Of a stretch of 62,540 bases of DNA, positions 44,827 through 55,573 are shown in pieces; position 1 is the stretch's first letter; every line of letters begins with the position of its first letter. The stretch spans positions 1 through 62,540 of the forward strand of contig NZ_JANQTS010000013.1 of NCBI RefSeq assembly GCF_030731595.1, given 5' to 3'. The notes below the pieces were generated by a model that was not told the origin of the DNA, did no database searches, and saw only the letters and a program-made list of their open reading frames with translations. The position numbers were made by a program, and so were the translations under genes. The DNA is from Yoonia sp. (lineage in GTDB: Bacteria > Pseudomonadota > Alphaproteobacteria > Rhodobacterales > Rhodobacteraceae).

Positions 44827-46962
44827 ATGGAAACCATCATCCTTTTTGCCCCGCTTGTGGGTGCGCTGCTTTGCGGGTTCGGCTGGAAACTGATCGGCGA
44901 GACCGCGGCCCAATGGACCGCGACAAGCCTCTTGTTCTTGGCGGCCATCCTGTCGTGGGTTGTTTTCCTGACGTTTGATCCGTCCGCCCATCCCAATGGC
45001 TCCTATACCGTCAATATCCTGCGCTGGATCGAAAGCGGCACGTTGAGCACGGATTGGGCGATCCGCATGGACCGTCTGACCGCGATCATGCTGATCGTGA
45101 TCAACACGGTGTCCGCGCTCGTGCATCTTTATTCCTTTGGCTACATGGCCCATGACGACAACTTCAAAGAACACGAAAGCTATCGCCCCCGTTTCTTTGC
45201 CTATCTGTCGTTTTTCACCTTCTCGATGCTGATGCTGGTGACAGCAGACAACCTTGTACAGATGTTCTTTGGCTGGGAGGGCGTGGGCGTTGCCTCGTAT
45301 CTGCTGATCGGTTTCTACTACCGCAAGCCCAGTGCGAATGCGGCCGCGATCAAGGCATTTGTGGTCAACCGCGTGGGTGACTTCGGCTTCGCGCTGGGGA
45401 TCTTTGCGCTTTATATGGTCACTGACAGCGTTCGCTTTTCCGATATCTTTGCCGCGATCCCTGATTTGCAGGATCATACGATCACCTTCCTCTGGGCTGA
45501 CTGGAATACGCTGAACCTGATTGCCTTCCTGCTGTTCATCGGTGCGATGGGCAAATCGGCGCAATTGTTCCTGCACACGTGGTTGCCGGACGCGATGGAA
45601 GGCCCAACCCCTGTGTCTGCCCTGATCCACGCGGCCACCATGGTCACCGCCGGTGTCTTCCTTGTTTGCCGCATGTCGCCGCTGATGGAATATGCGCCAC
45701 AGGCGACCAGCTTTATCGTGTTCCTCGGTGCGACGACCGCGTTTTTTGCCGCCACTGTCGGTCTGGTCCAGAACGACATCAAGCGCGTCATCGCTTACTC
45801 CACCTGTTCGCAGCTTGGCTATATGTTTGTGGCTGCTGGTCTGGGTGTCTATTCGGTCGCGATGTTCCACCTGCTGACACATGCGTTCTTTAAGGCGATG
45901 CTGTTTCTTGGGGCGGGTTCGGTCATTCATGCGATGCACCACGAGCAGGACATGCGGAACTATGGCGGTTTGCGCCACAAGATCCCCAAGACCTTCTGGA
46001 TGATGATGATCGGCACGCTGGCGATTACCGGTGTCGGTATCCCGCTGCTTTACGTGGGTTTCCCGATTGGCTTTGCCGGTTTCGTATCCAAGGATGCGAT
46101 CATCGAAAGCGCTTATGCTGGCACCGCGGGCGGCTATGCCTTCTGGATGCTTGTTGTGGCCGCACTGATGACCAGTTTCTACAGCTGGCGTCTGATGTTC
46201 CTGACCTTCTACGGCACCCCGCGCGGCGATGCGCATACCCATGACCATGCCCACGACAGCCCTGCGACGATGATGATCCCGCTTTATGTGCTGGCCATCG
46301 GTGCAGTCTTTAGCGGGATGGTCTGGTACGGATCGTTCTTTGGGCATACCGACAAAGTGGGCAAGTTCTTTGGCGTGCCTTATGCCGAAGCCGGCGCGCA
46401 TAGCGAAGACGCGGCCCATGGTGAAACAGCCACAACCGACCACGGCGCAGAGATGGCTGCAGAAGAGGGCGGCAAGGAAGAGCATCACTATGTGCTGACC
46501 GGCGCACCGGGCGAAGGGGCGATCCATGCGAGCCCTGACAACACCGTGCTGAATGACGCGCATGAAGTGCCTGTCTGGGTCAAGCTTGCACCTTTCTTTG
46601 CGATGTTGGCAGGCTTTGCTCTGGCCTATCAGATGTATATCCGGCGTCCCGATTGGCCGCACAAACTGGCCACGCAGCAGGCGCCGCTTTACCAGTTCCT
46701 GCTGAACAAATGGTACTTTGACGAAATCTACGATTTCCTGATCGTCAAGCCGGCCTTGGCCTTGGGCCGTATCCTGTGGAAACAGGGCGATACAAAGATC
46801 ATCGACGGCGGGATCAACGGGCTGGCCATGGGGATCATCCCGTTCTTCACAAGGCTCGCGGGCCGCGCGCAGTCTGGCTATATCTTTAGCTATGTCTTTG
46901 CGATGGTTCTGGGGATTGCGGTGCTGCTCACCTGGGTGACGCTCTTCGGAGGAGCAAACTGA
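44827..46962 (+). CDS. nuoL: NADH-quinone oxidoreductase subunit L
   Basis: 711 aa antiporter-like proton-pump subunit with a lateral helix. Seen: [24 protein letters not shown] split as [13 protein letters not shown] and [30 protein letters not shown] (20 residues) and [14 protein letters not shown]. Unusual are a His-rich loop AHTHDHAHD near residue 468 and a Glu/His-rich stretch near 524-555 ([20 protein letters not shown]). These lie in loops before the C-terminal helices. Longer than the approximately 610-aa enterobacterial form. nuoM begins within its stop (TGATG). Confidence 0.96.
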   Translation: METIILFAPLVGALLCGFGWKLIGETAAQWTATSLLFLAAILSWVVFLTFDPSAHPNGSYTVNILRWIESGTLSTDWAIRMDRLTAIMLIVINTVSALVHLYSFGYMAHDDNFKEHESYRPRFFAYLSFFTFSMLMLVTADNLVQMFFGWEGVGVASYLLIGFYYRKPSANAAAIKAFVVNRVGDFGFALGIFALYMVTDSVRFSDIFAAIPDLQDHTITFLWADWNTLNLIAFLLFIGAMGKSAQLFLHTWLPDAMEGPTPVSALIHAATMVTAGVFLVCRMSPLMEYAPQATSFIVFLGATTAFFAATVGLVQNDIKRVIAYSTCSQLGYMFVAAGLGVYSVAMFHLLTHAFFKAMLFLGAGSVIHAMHHEQDMRNYGGLRHKIPKTFWMMMIGTLAITGVGIPLLYVGFPIGFAGFVSKDAIIESAYAGTAGGYAFWMLVVAALMTSFYSWRLMFLTFYGTPRGDAHTHDHAHDSPATMMIPLYVLAIGAVFSGMVWYGSFFGHTDKVGKFFGVPYAEAGAHSEDAAHGETATTDHGAEMAAEEGGKEEHHYVLTGAPGEGAIHASPDNTVLNDAHEVPVWVKLAPFFAMLAGFALAYQMYIRRPDWPHKLATQQAPLYQFLLNKWYFDEIYDFLIVKPALALGRILWKQGDTKIIDGGINGLAMGIIPFFTRLAGRAQSGYIFSYVFAMVLGIAVLLTWVTLFGGAN

Positions 46963-48503
46963 TGGGTAACATTCTCTCGCTCACCACGTTCCTGCCGCTC
47001 TTGGGTGCTGTCATTCTGGCGCTGTTCCTGCGCGGCGATGATGAAGCCGCACAGCGTAACGCCAAATGGGTGGCTTTGGTCACCACGGCGGTCACCTTCA
47101 TCTGCTCGCTGTTCATTCTGTCGAATTTCGATCCGAACGACACCGGTTTCCAGATGGTCGAGACCCGTGAATGGCTTTTGGGTCTGCAATACAAAATGGG
47201 CGTTGACGGGATTTCGATCCTGTTTGTGATGCTGACGACTTTCCTGATGCCGCTGGTGATTGCCTCCTGCTGGGATGTGAAAACCCGCGTCAAGGAATAC
47301 ATGATCGCTTTTCTGATCCTTGAAACCCTGATGCTGGGCGTGTTCCTCGCACTTGATCTGGTGCTGTTCTATCTGTTCTTCGAAGCGGGTCTGATCCCGA
47401 TGTTCCTGATTATCGGTATCTGGGGCGGCAAGAACCGGATTTATGCATCCTTCAAGTTCTTCCTTTATACCTTCCTTGGCTCTGTGCTGATGCTGGTCGC
47501 GATGGTGGCGATGTTCTCTGCCGCCGGGACGACAGATATCCCGACGCTGATGACATTCACCTTCGAGACCGAGAATTTCAGCATTCTGGGCGTGCAGATC
47601 ATCGGGGGCATGCAAACCCTTCTGTGGCTTGCGTTCTTTGCCAGTTTTGCGGTGAAAATGCCGATGTGGCCGGTGCATACATGGTTGCCTGATGCGCACG
47701 TACAGGCGCCCACAGCGGGGTCTGTGGTGCTGGCGGCAATCCTGCTCAAGATGGGTGGCTATGGTTTCCTGCGCTTCAGCTTGCCGATGTTCCCTGTCGG
47801 GTCCGAGGTGATGGGGCCATTGGTGCTGTGGCTTTCTGCGATTGCAATTGTCTATACCTCGCTGGTCGCATTGGTCCAAGAGGACATGAAAAAGCTGATC
47901 GCCTATTCATCCGTTGCCCACATGGGTTACGTCACGATGGGGATTTTTGCGGTGAACCAGCAGGGTATTGATGGCGCGATCTTCCAGATGATCAGCCACG
48001 GCTTTATCTCTGGGGCGCTCTTCCTGTGTGTGGGTGTGATCTATGACCGGATGCACACCCGCGAGATCGACGCCTATGGCGGTCTGGTCAACCGGATGCC
48101 TGCCTATGCGCTGATCTTCATGTTCTTCACGATGGCCAACGTGGGGCTTCCGGGCACCTCCGGGTTTGTCGGCGAATTCCTGACGCTGGTCGGTATTTTC
48201 CAAGTGAATACTTGGGTGGCTATGGTTGCCACGTCCGGGGTGATCCTGTCGGCGGCCTATGCGCTTTGGCTTTACCGCCGCGTTGTCTTGGGTGATCTGA
48301 TCAAGGAAAGCCTCAAGACCATTCAGGACATGACCAAACGCGAACGCTTGATCTTTGCCCCGCTGGTGGTGATGACCCTGCTTTTGGGCGTGTACCCTGC
48401 ATTGGTTCTGGACATCATTGGGCCAAGCGTGAGTGCGCTGGTCGATAATTATGAAACTGCGCTGGCGACCTATCAGGCCGCCACCCAGTTTGCTGCGAAT
48501 TAA
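46962..48503 (+). CDS. nuoM: NADH-quinone oxidoreductase subunit M
   Basis: 513 aa antiporter-like subunit, same length as in Paracoccus. Seen: [21 protein letters not shown] with the pump Glu, [20 protein letters not shown] with Lys/His of the proton path, and [16 protein letters not shown]. About 14 membrane segments. The start is TGATG-coupled with nuoL. nuoN follows after 12 bases with AAGGAAG as ribosome site. Confidence 0.97.
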   Translation: MGNILSLTTFLPLLGAVILALFLRGDDEAAQRNAKWVALVTTAVTFICSLFILSNFDPNDTGFQMVETREWLLGLQYKMGVDGISILFVMLTTFLMPLVIASCWDVKTRVKEYMIAFLILETLMLGVFLALDLVLFYLFFEAGLIPMFLIIGIWGGKNRIYASFKFFLYTFLGSVLMLVAMVAMFSAAGTTDIPTLMTFTFETENFSILGVQIIGGMQTLLWLAFFASFAVKMPMWPVHTWLPDAHVQAPTAGSVVLAAILLKMGGYGFLRFSLPMFPVGSEVMGPLVLWLSAIAIVYTSLVALVQEDMKKLIAYSSVAHMGYVTMGIFAVNQQGIDGAIFQMISHGFISGALFLCVGVIYDRMHTREIDAYGGLVNRMPAYALIFMFFTMANVGLPGTSGFVGEFLTLVGIFQVNTWVAMVATSGVILSAAYALWLYRRVVLGDLIKESLKTIQDMTKRERLIFAPLVVMTLLLGVYPALVLDIIGPSVSALVDNYETALATYQAATQFAAN

Positions 48504-48515
48504 GGAAGGCCCACG

Positions 48516-49952
48516 ATGATTGGCGCTGATATCCAAATCCTGATGCCCGAGATTGTGCTGGCGGTTTACGCCATGCTTGCACTACTGGCCGCAGTCTATA
48601 CGACCAAAGACGGTATGGCCCCGCTGTTGACATGGGCCACATCGGGCCTGTTTGTCCTGCTTGCTGTCTGGATCGGGATCAACGGGCAGGGCACGAACAT
48701 CGCCTTTGACGGCATGTTTGTCGACGATGGTTTTGCGCGCTTTGCAAAGGTTGTGATCCTGCTCTCTGCTGCTGCGGTCCTGCTGATGTCCGAGGCCTAT
48801 ATGCAGCGCCGTGGGTTGCTGCGGTTCGAATACCCTGTGCTGATCGCTTTGGCGGTCGTGGGCATGATGGTCATGGTCTCTGCGGGCGACCTGATGTCGC
48901 TTTATATGGGGTTGGAGCTGCAATCGCTGGCACTTTATGTCGTGGCATCGCTGCGCCGCGATAGTGTGAAATCGACCGAAGCGGGCCTCAAGTACTTTGT
49001 GCTGGGGGCTTTGTCCTCTGGTTTGCTGCTTTATGGTGCATCGCTGGTTTACGGTTTCGCGGGCACGACCCTTTTTGCGGGGATCATCGAGGCAACAACA
49101 GACGAGCCATCGCTTGGCCTGCTTTTTGGTCTTGTTTTCCTGATCGCAGGTTTCGCGTTCAAGGTGTCTGCCGCACCCTTCCACATGTGGACACCGGACG
49201 TCTACGAAGGTTCGCCCACACCTGTGACAGCCTTTTTTGCCACCGCACCAAAGGTCGCGGCAATGGCCCTGTTTGCCCGTGTCGTGCATGACGCATTCGG
49301 CGGAATCGTGGGTGACTGGCAGCAGATCGTGGCTTTCCTGTCGGTCGTGTCCATGTTCCTTGGCGCGATTGCGGCCATTGGCCAGAAAGACATCAAACGC
49401 CTGATGGCCTATTCCTCGATTGCGCATATGGGCTTTGCGCTGATGGGTCTGGCGGCGGGTACCGCCTTTGGCGTGCAGGCGATGCTGATCTACATGGCAA
49501 TCTATGTGACCATGAACATCGGCACCTTTGCTTTCATCCTCGGGATGGAACGGGACGGGCGGCCTGTGACCAATATCGAAAGCCTCAAGATGTATTCCAA
49601 GCGCCAGCCATTGCGCGCGCTGGCGATGCTGGTGCTGCTTTTCAGCCTTGCAGGTGTGCCGCCGATGGTGGGATTCTTCGGCAAGTTCTATGTGCTGCGC
49701 GCTGCCTATGACGGTGGTCTGGCATGGCTGGCTGTAGCCGGTGTTGTCGCATCGGTGATCGGTGCCTTCTACTACCTGCGCATCGTCTATTTCATGTACT
49801 TCGGCGAAGAGGGCGAGGCTTTGGACGGCAAATTGAACCCCGTGCTGTGGACCTTCCTGATGGGATCGGCCTTGGTCATGGTCATCGGGGTCGTGAACCT
49901 TTTCGGGATCGAACCGATGGCCGCCGCGGCGGCGGCAACGCTTGTCAACTAA
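48516..49952 (+). CDS. nuoN: NADH-quinone oxidoreductase subunit N
   Basis: 478 aa antiporter-like subunit ending the complex I gene set. Seen: [20 protein letters not shown] with the conserved Glu, [36 protein letters not shown] and the C-terminal Ala-rich end. Its stop is overlapped by 11 bases by birA, whose TTG start lies inside nuoN, so the message continues into birA-coaX-rnj. Confidence 0.97.
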   Translation: MIGADIQILMPEIVLAVYAMLALLAAVYTTKDGMAPLLTWATSGLFVLLAVWIGINGQGTNIAFDGMFVDDGFARFAKVVILLSAAAVLLMSEAYMQRRGLLRFEYPVLIALAVVGMMVMVSAGDLMSLYMGLELQSLALYVVASLRRDSVKSTEAGLKYFVLGALSSGLLLYGASLVYGFAGTTLFAGIIEATTDEPSLGLLFGLVFLIAGFAFKVSAAPFHMWTPDVYEGSPTPVTAFFATAPKVAAMALFARVVHDAFGGIVGDWQQIVAFLSVVSMFLGAIAAIGQKDIKRLMAYSSIAHMGFALMGLAAGTAFGVQAMLIYMAIYVTMNIGTFAFILGMERDGRPVTNIESLKMYSKRQPLRALAMLVLLFSLAGVPPMVGFFGKFYVLRAAYDGGLAWLAVAGVVASVIGAFYYLRIVYFMYFGEEGEALDGKLNPVLWTFLMGSALVMVIGVVNLFGIEPMAAAAAATLVN

Positions 49953-50703
49953 CACACAGGATCACGGGCCATGGCCGGAAGGCTATGCCCGCGTCGTGCT
50001 GGACAGTGTAGACAGCACCATGGCCGAGGCTGCGCGACGTGCGCCGGATATCAATGGCCCCACATGGATTATCGCCAAGACGCAGACCGCGGCGCGCGGC
50101 AGACGCGGGCGGGCCTGGGTCGCGCCAGAGGGCAATCTGAACGCCACGTTGATTTTCAAACCAGAGGCAACGGCGGCAGAGGCGGCAAAGAGGTCTTTCC
50201 TTGCGGCGAATGCGCTTTATGCGGCTTTGGCGATCTATGTTTCGTCGGACAAACTGAGCCTGAAATGGCCCAATGACGTGCTTTTGTCCGGGGGCAAGGT
50301 CGCGGGGATCCTGTTGGAAAGCAGCGGGCAGGGACCTTTTGTGGATTGGCTCTCGATCGGGGTCGGTGTGAACCTCAAACATACGCCCGAGGGGATTGCC
50401 GATGCCAGTTTCGCGCCGACCAGTCTGGCCGCAGCGGAGGGGGATGTGATCTCGCCGCTTGATTTCCTTTCAACCCTCGCTGACGCCTATGCCACGCAAG
50501 AGGCCAAGCTCTTGCGCCTTGGCTTTGACCGCATCCGCGAAGACTGGTTGCGCAATGCGGCCCGCTTGGGCGAGGTCATCACCGCCCGCACGGGGCGCGA
50601 GGATGTGACGGGTATCTTTGACACCATCGACAAAGACGGCAACCTTGTCCTGATCACAGGCACCGGACCGCGGGCGATTTCAGCCGCAGACGTGTTTTTC
50701 TAG
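49942..50703 (+). CDS. birA: biotin-[acetyl-CoA-carboxylase] ligase
   Basis: 253 aa. Attaches biotin to carrier domains such as LiuD K599 in this window and acetyl-CoA carboxylase. Seen: [15 protein letters not shown], the biotinyl-AMP loop [38 protein letters not shown] with the catalytic Lys, and a C-terminal SH3-like domain ([15 protein letters not shown]). No N-terminal DNA-binding domain, so not a repressor. The start is inferred as TTG 49942, since no in-frame ATG exists before the conserved core. Ribosome site not clear. Confidence 0.9.
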   Translation: MSTNTQDHGPWPEGYARVVLDSVDSTMAEAARRAPDINGPTWIIAKTQTAARGRRGRAWVAPEGNLNATLIFKPEATAAEAAKRSFLAANALYAALAIYVSSDKLSLKWPNDVLLSGGKVAGILLESSGQGPFVDWLSIGVGVNLKHTPEGIADASFAPTSLAAAEGDVISPLDFLSTLADAYATQEAKLLRLGFDRIREDWLRNAARLGEVITARTGREDVTGIFDTIDKDGNLVLITGTGPRAISAADVFF

Positions 50704-50715
50704 GGGGGATCACCC

Positions 50716-51489
50716 ATGCTTTTGGCTATCGACTGCGGTAATACCAATACCGTGTTTTCCATCTGGGACGGCAAGCACTTTATCGCGACATGGCGCGCCA
50801 GCACCGAGTGGCAGCGCACGGCGGACCAGTATTATGTGTGGCTGTCCACCCTGATGCGTTTCCAGAACGTGGATGTCATGATCGACGAGGTGATCGTGAG
50901 CTCGACCGTGCCGCGCGTCGTCTTTAACCTGCGGGTCTTTGCAGACCGCTACTATAACTGCCGCCCGCTGGTTGTGGGCAAACCTGACTGCCTTCTGCCC
51001 GCCCCGCCGCGTGTGGATGCGGGCACACAAGTGGGGCCTGACCGACTGGTCAATGCGGCGGGCGCCTTTGACCGGCACGGCGGTGATCTGATCGTGGTGG
51101 ATTTCGGCACTGCGACGACTTTTGATGTTGTGGCCAGTGACGGGGCCTATGTCGGCGGTGTCATCGCACCCGGCGTGAACCTGTCGCTCGAGGCGCTGCA
51201 TAATGCGGCAGCCGCTTTGCCCCACGTCGATATCACCCAGCCCCAGCGCGTCATCGGCACCAATACAGTGGCCTGTATGCAATCGGGTGTGTTTTGGGGT
51301 TACATCGGGCTGGTCCGCGAGATATGTGCGCGGATCAAAGCCGAACGCGGCGTGCCGATGCAAGTGATCGCGACCGGCGGGCTGGCCCCGCTTTTCCAAC
51401 AGGCCGAAGCCCTGTTTGATGTTTTCGAAGACGACCTGACGATGCACGGCCTGACCGTCATCCACCAATATAACAAGGATAATGCATGA
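50716..51489 (+). CDS. coaX: type III pantothenate kinase
   Basis: 257 aa. First step of coenzyme A synthesis from pantothenate. Seen: ASKHA-fold motifs LLAIDCGNTNTVFSIWDG, GPDRLVNAAGAF, VVDFGTATTFDVV and the C-terminal ATGGLAPLF. GGGGGGAT precedes the ATG. Overlaps rnj by ATGA. The nuoN-birA-coaX-rnj order is common in Rhodobacterales and links biotin, CoA and RNA turnover genes on one transcript. Confidence 0.95.
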   Translation: MLLAIDCGNTNTVFSIWDGKHFIATWRASTEWQRTADQYYVWLSTLMRFQNVDVMIDEVIVSSTVPRVVFNLRVFADRYYNCRPLVVGKPDCLLPAPPRVDAGTQVGPDRLVNAAGAFDRHGGDLIVVDFGTATTFDVVASDGAYVGGVIAPGVNLSLEALHNAAAALPHVDITQPQRVIGTNTVACMQSGVFWGYIGLVREICARIKAERGVPMQVIATGGLAPLFQQAEALFDVFEDDLTMHGLTVIHQYNKDNA

Positions 51490-53150
51490 CCGACCGCCTG
51501 ATCTATCTACCCCTTGGAGGTGCCGGTGAAATCGGCATGAACGCCTATGTCTACGGCTATGGCGCACCGGGGAAAGAGCGGCTGATCGTCGTCGATCTGG
51601 GTGTGACCTTTCCGGATATGGACGGCACGCCGGGCGTGGATCTGATCCTGCCGGATATTTCATGGCTGGTCGCGCGCAAGGCGCAGATCGAAGGCATATT
51701 TATCACCCACGCCCACGAAGACCACGTCGGCGCCATCGGCCATTATTGGGAAAAGCTTGGCGCACCGGTCTATGCGCGCCGCTTTACCGCCAATATCGCA
51801 CGGCGCAAGCTGGATGAATTCGGCCTGCCCGAAAGCGTGGTCAAGGTCGTCGGAGCCTATCCGCAGGTGGTCACTTGCGGTCCGATGAAGGTGTCATTCC
51901 TGCCTGTCAGTCATTCGATCCCCGAAAGTGCGGGGCTTTTGATCGACACGCCGGATGGCCGCGTGCTGCACTCTGGCGACTTCAAGATCGACGAAACACC
52001 GGTTGTGGGCGATCCGTGGAACGAAGCACTTTGGGAAGAGGTGTCAAAGGACGGCGTCAAGGCGCTGGTCTGTGACAGTACCAATGTGTTCACCCATGCA
52101 CCCGGACGGTCGGAAAATACAATCGGCGGTGCCATCACCGAAATGATGAAAGAGGCGGCGGGCATGGTTGTCGCGACAACTTTTGCCTCTAACATCGCCC
52201 GCCTCAAGACCTTGGCCATTGCCGCACAAAAGGCTGACCGCTCGGTCGTGCTTTTGGGCCGTGCAATGCGGCGGATGGTCGAGGCCGCGACCGAAGAGGG
52301 GATACTCGACGGATTTCCCCCTGTCGTATCGCCGGAAGACGCGATCAACATGCCGCGCAACCATGTGATGCTGCTGGTCACCGGATCGCAGGGCGAACGC
52401 CGCGCGGCATCCGCGCAACTGGCGCAGGGGTCCTATCTGGGGCTGAAGCTGAAGGAAGGGGATACCTTCCTGTTTTCCTCCAAAACCATTCCGGGCAATG
52501 AACGCGGTGTCATTCGGATCATGAACCAACTGTCTGAAATGGGCGTTGACGTGATCGACGACGCGGGTGGCAAATACCACGTGTCCGGCCACGCGAACCG
52601 CCCTGATCTGCAGCGCCTGCACCAGATCGTGAAACCGCAAATCCTGATCCCGATGCACGGCGAACACCGTCACCTGCGCGAGCATGTGAAGCTGGGCGGC
52701 GAAAGTGGCCTGACGGGGATCGTTGCCGTCAACGGCATGATGATTGACCTGTCGGGCAACAGGCCCACAGTCGCGGAATATATCGAAACGGGCCGGACCT
52801 ATCTGGACGGGTCGGTGCAGGTGGGCGCGATGGATGGCATCGTGCGCGATAGGATCCGGATGGCGATGAACGGACATATGGTCGTCACGCTGATCGTTGA
52901 TGAGAACGACGAACCGCTGGGCGACCCTTGGGTCGAGATCATGGGTCTGTCCGAGACGGGGCGCAATAACGCTGGACTGGTCGAAGTGGTCGAGCATGAC
53001 CTGAGCCAGTTCGTGAACCGCGCCGATGCCAAGACTTTGCGTGACGATGTGAAGCTTGAGAAAGAGCTCAAGACGATTGCGCGCAGGTCTGCACAGTCCG
53101 AGATTGGCAAGAAGCCTGAAGTGACTGTGATTGTAAGCAGGTTGGGGTGA
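51486..53150 (+). CDS. rnj: ribonuclease J
   Basis: 554 aa metallo-beta-lactamase/beta-CASP ribonuclease with 5'-3' exonuclease and endonuclease action. Seen: LGGAGEIGMNAYVYGYG, the zinc motif THAHEDHVGAIGH, HSGDFKID, and beta-CASP motifs (TGSQGERRAA, SSKTIPGNE, VSGHANRPDLQ, IPMHGEHRHL). Known in alphaproteobacteria for rRNA maturation and mRNA decay. The ATG overlaps coaX. Ends at a strong hairpin facing the convergent helicase gene. Confidence 0.95.
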   Translation: MTDRLIYLPLGGAGEIGMNAYVYGYGAPGKERLIVVDLGVTFPDMDGTPGVDLILPDISWLVARKAQIEGIFITHAHEDHVGAIGHYWEKLGAPVYARRFTANIARRKLDEFGLPESVVKVVGAYPQVVTCGPMKVSFLPVSHSIPESAGLLIDTPDGRVLHSGDFKIDETPVVGDPWNEALWEEVSKDGVKALVCDSTNVFTHAPGRSENTIGGAITEMMKEAAGMVVATTFASNIARLKTLAIAAQKADRSVVLLGRAMRRMVEAATEEGILDGFPPVVSPEDAINMPRNHVMLLVTGSQGERRAASAQLAQGSYLGLKLKEGDTFLFSSKTIPGNERGVIRIMNQLSEMGVDVIDDAGGKYHVSGHANRPDLQRLHQIVKPQILIPMHGEHRHLREHVKLGGESGLTGIVAVNGMMIDLSGNRPTVAEYIETGRTYLDGSVQVGAMDGIVRDRIRMAMNGHMVVTLIVDENDEPLGDPWVEIMGLSETGRNNAGLVEVVEHDLSQFVNRADAKTLRDDVKLEKELKTIARRSAQSEIGKKPEVTVIVSRLG

Positions 53151-53155
53151 TGGAC

Positions 53156-53173
53156 GTCGGGGGAAACCCCGAC
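53156..53173. terminator. hairpin between convergent rnj and DEAD-box helicase
   Basis: GTCGGGG-GAAA-CCCCGAC: a perfect 7-bp stem closed by a GNRA tetraloop, placed 5 bases after rnj and 8 bases before the helicase stop. It can serve both strands. There is no long T tract on either side, so it may work as a stability element or depend on other factors. Confidence 0.75.
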
Positions 53174-53181
53174 CGACCTTC

Positions 53182-54663
53182 TTAACCCTTTGCCCGTTCC
53201 TCAAAGCTTTTTGCGATGAAGGCGGGCGTATCATCGCCCATGCCAACAATCCTGGGGCCATTGTCCCGACGATCATTGCCGCGCCCGCGTCCGCCACGGT
53301 TGCGGTCTTCGCGATTGCGGTCCTCGCGGGGCTGTTGGGCGCGTGGGGTCTCTTCGGTTTTTGGTTCCGGCTGAGGTGCGGGGGCTGCCTTTGCCTCTTC
53401 AACCTTGGGCTCTTCTTCGCGCGGTTCTGCCTTGCGGCCACGGCTGCGCGACCGCTTGGGCCGCTGTTCAGTCTCTGTGGCCTCGGCAGGAGCGGGCGCC
53501 ATCGCACCACCGTTGTCCAAAGGATTATCCAGACGCGGGATCGTTTCCTTGACCAGACGTTCCACATCTTCAAGGTTTTTCACGTCACGCGGTGCGCAGA
53601 TCATGATCGCGACACCGGACCGGCCAGCACGACCGGTGCGGCCAATGCGGTGGACGTAATCCTCGGCATGGCTGGGCACGTCGAAGTTGAAAACATGGGT
53701 CACGGCGGGAATATCAAGGCCCCGCGCGGCCACGTCAGAGGCCACCAGAAAGCGCAGTTTGTTGTCGCGGAAGCCTTCGAGCGTGCGCGTGCGGTGTGAC
53801 TGTTCCAGATCGCCGTGGATCGGGGCCGCGTCATAGCCGTATTTATTGAGTGATTTCGCGACAATATCCACGTCCGACTTGCGGTTGCAGAAGATGATCG
53901 CGTTGGTGCAGGCCGGACCTTCGGCGTCGATCAGCTTGCGCAGCAGTTCACGCTTTTCCGACGCTTCCTTCAGCTTGGCCGAGCCTTTGAACATCACAAC
54001 GCCTTGCTTGATGTTCACATTGGTCGTGGCCGCGCGGGCGACTTCGATCTTGGCAGGGTTGGACAGGAACGTATTGGTGATCCGCTCGATCTCGGGTGCC
54101 ATTGTCGCGCTGAAAAACAGCGTTTGACGGGTGAACGGCGTGCGTTTGAAGATTTCCTCGATATCGGGAATGAACCCCATGTCGAGCATCCGGTCTGCCT
54201 CGTCGATCACCATGATCTTGACGTCGGTCAGGATCAGCTTGCCGCGCTCGAGGTGGTCCAGCAGACGACCGGGGGTCGCGATCAACACGTCCACGCCTTT
54301 GTCGATCAGCTTGTCCTGATCCTTGAAACTGGTGCCGCCGATCAGCAGCGCCTTGGTCAGCTTGGTATATTTGGCATAGGTGTCGAAGTTTTCAGCTACT
54401 TGCGCGGCCAGTTCCCGCGTGGGGGCCAGAACCAGGGAACGGGGCATCCGCGCCCGCGCGCGACCACGACCCAGCAGGGTGATCATCGGCAGGGTGAAAG
54501 CGGCGGTTTTGCCGGTACCCGTCTGGGCAATCCCCAAAACGTCGCGCCCTTCAAGGGCCGGGGCGATGGCGCCCGCCTGGATCGGGGTGGGGGTGTCGTA
54601 GCCGGTTTCAACAACGGCCTTGAGAACCTTGGGGTCAAGGTTCAAATCAGTAAACTTGGTCAT
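53182..54663 (-). CDS. DEAD/DEAH-box ATP-dependent RNA helicase
   Basis: 493 aa. Seen: Q motif (FTDLNLDPKVL...TPTPIQAGAIAPAL), motif I AQTGTGKTAAF, Ia PTRELAAQV, II DEADRMLDMGF, III SATMAPE, VI HRIGRTGRAGRSG, then a charged C-terminal tail of about 110 residues rich in Pro, Glu and Arg (RSRGRKAEPREEEPK, RNREDRNRGGRGRGND) typical of RhlE-like proteins. The tail likely binds RNA. The ATG at 54663 is preceded by a 147-base gap. Convergent to rnj, which also acts on RNA. Confidence 0.93.
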   Translation of the reverse strand: MTKFTDLNLDPKVLKAVVETGYDTPTPIQAGAIAPALEGRDVLGIAQTGTGKTAAFTLPMITLLGRGRARARMPRSLVLAPTRELAAQVAENFDTYAKYTKLTKALLIGGTSFKDQDKLIDKGVDVLIATPGRLLDHLERGKLILTDVKIMVIDEADRMLDMGFIPDIEEIFKRTPFTRQTLFFSATMAPEIERITNTFLSNPAKIEVARAATTNVNIKQGVVMFKGSAKLKEASEKRELLRKLIDAEGPACTNAIIFCNRKSDVDIVAKSLNKYGYDAAPIHGDLEQSHRTRTLEGFRDNKLRFLVASDVAARGLDIPAVTHVFNFDVPSHAEDYVHRIGRTGRAGRSGVAIMICAPRDVKNLEDVERLVKETIPRLDNPLDNGGAMAPAPAEATETEQRPKRSRSRGRKAEPREEEPKVEEAKAAPAPQPEPKTEETPRAQQPREDRNREDRNRGGRGRGNDRRDNGPRIVGMGDDTPAFIAKSFEERAKG

Positions 54664-54810
54664 GTACGTCCTATTTATGCGGATCCGGTCCGCAATCTGT
54701 GAAAGGACGCATTGTTCCGAGCGTCCCAGCGTCGTGGGCCAATTGGCCGTGAAAAGCAGGTATCGGAAATGCTGCACTGCGTCAAGCAGAGCCCCATTTG
54801 GGCCACAGCG
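54664..54810 (-). promoter_or_regulatory. leader and promoter region of the helicase gene
   Basis: 147 bases without a gene. Read on the minus strand it holds TTGACG, a 17-base spacer and TACCTG (weak -10), then a 12-base palindrome GGCCAATTGGCC (54737-54748) before the ATG. A leader of roughly this length fits cold-regulated helicase messages, but the sequence alone does not show it. A small GCCC/GGGC hairpin near 54790-54802 may end the upstream gene. Confidence 0.35.
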
Positions 54811-55554
54811 CTAGCGGGACTTGGCCGCAGCAGCGCGCATCAGGGCAAAGCGCCGGAAAACGGTGCTGTCGTCGGTGTTGAGCAAATCCAGCAAATGCCG
54901 GACCAACGTGCCGATGGAAGGTGCATGTTGTGCGTCGCGCCAGAGGGGGGCCAGCAGGTGCGCTTCCAGATCACCTTGCAACACGGAAAAATCCTGCATG
55001 CCCATCGGCAAGGGCGATTTGTTGCGATCCTTGACCCGGAACGGCTCTTGCGCGGATTTGCCGGAAAAGCAACGCTCGGCTTCGTAGATCTTCATCAGCG
55101 AAAACAGCATGTTCATCCGTGCGGCCAGGTTGCGGTCTGCCTCGGTCGGCCCGTGTTCGGCAAAGGTGATGACGGCAGAGATCAGCCAGCGGGTAGGGAG
55201 GTTTTCCAGCAGCCAAGCCTCTTCTTCAGCCCAAAGCCGCAGGAAAAGTGCCGGTGCCCCATCGGGATAAGTATGCTTGCGCAAGTGCGAGATCAGCAGC
55301 CCGTGCAAGAGCGCCAGTTCGCTATGCCCCGCCAATTCGCCCAAAAGCATATGCCGTTTCTTGGCAACTCGGCTCAGCCCGTCGGGGCGGGGAAGGACTT
55401 GTGGCGGGAGTGGGATCGCAGCCAAGGCCCGAAAGTCGACATCCAATGCGGGCAGCTCTTCGCCTGCCTCATATGTCAAGAGCGCGCGCCGCTTTTGATA
55501 GGCAGGCAAAAGGCCCGAAATGCCCGACGGAAATGTTTGTTTCTTTTCGCGCAA
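54811..55554 (-). CDS. conserved-looking protein of unknown function downstream of prfC
   Basis: 247 aa, soluble, helical. Seen: SGLLPAYQKRRALLTYEAGEE, HSELALLHGLLISHLRK, LWAEEEAWLLENLPTRWLISAV, and LVRHLLDLLNTDDSTVFRRF. No signal peptide, membrane segment or recognised motif. The likely start is TTG (55554) with GGAAAG 8 bases before; no ATG is found before residue 69. It is 46 bases from the prfC stop and a palindrome lies between, so it may be co-transcribed with prfC under some control. I do not recognise the family. Confidence 0.65.
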   Translation of the reverse strand: MREKKQTFPSGISGLLPAYQKRRALLTYEAGEELPALDVDFRALAAIPLPPQVLPRPDGLSRVAKKRHMLLGELAGHSELALLHGLLISHLRKHTYPDGAPALFLRLWAEEEAWLLENLPTRWLISAVITFAEHGPTEADRNLAARMNMLFSLMKIYEAERCFSGKSAQEPFRVKDRNKSPLPMGMQDFSVLQGDLEAHLLAPLWRDAQHAPSIGTLVRHLLDLLNTDDSTVFRRFALMRAAAAKSR

Positions 55555-55573
55555 CGGCTTTGCTTTCCGACCC

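Noticed and set aside
44818-46662. 614-codon minus-strand open frame under nuoL
   Set aside because: Antisense shadow of a conserved membrane protein; the translation is rich in His, Arg and Gln with no domain.
52044-53573. Minus-strand frame joining the helicase tail and rnj
   Set aside because: Wrong frame for the helicase and antisense to RNase J.
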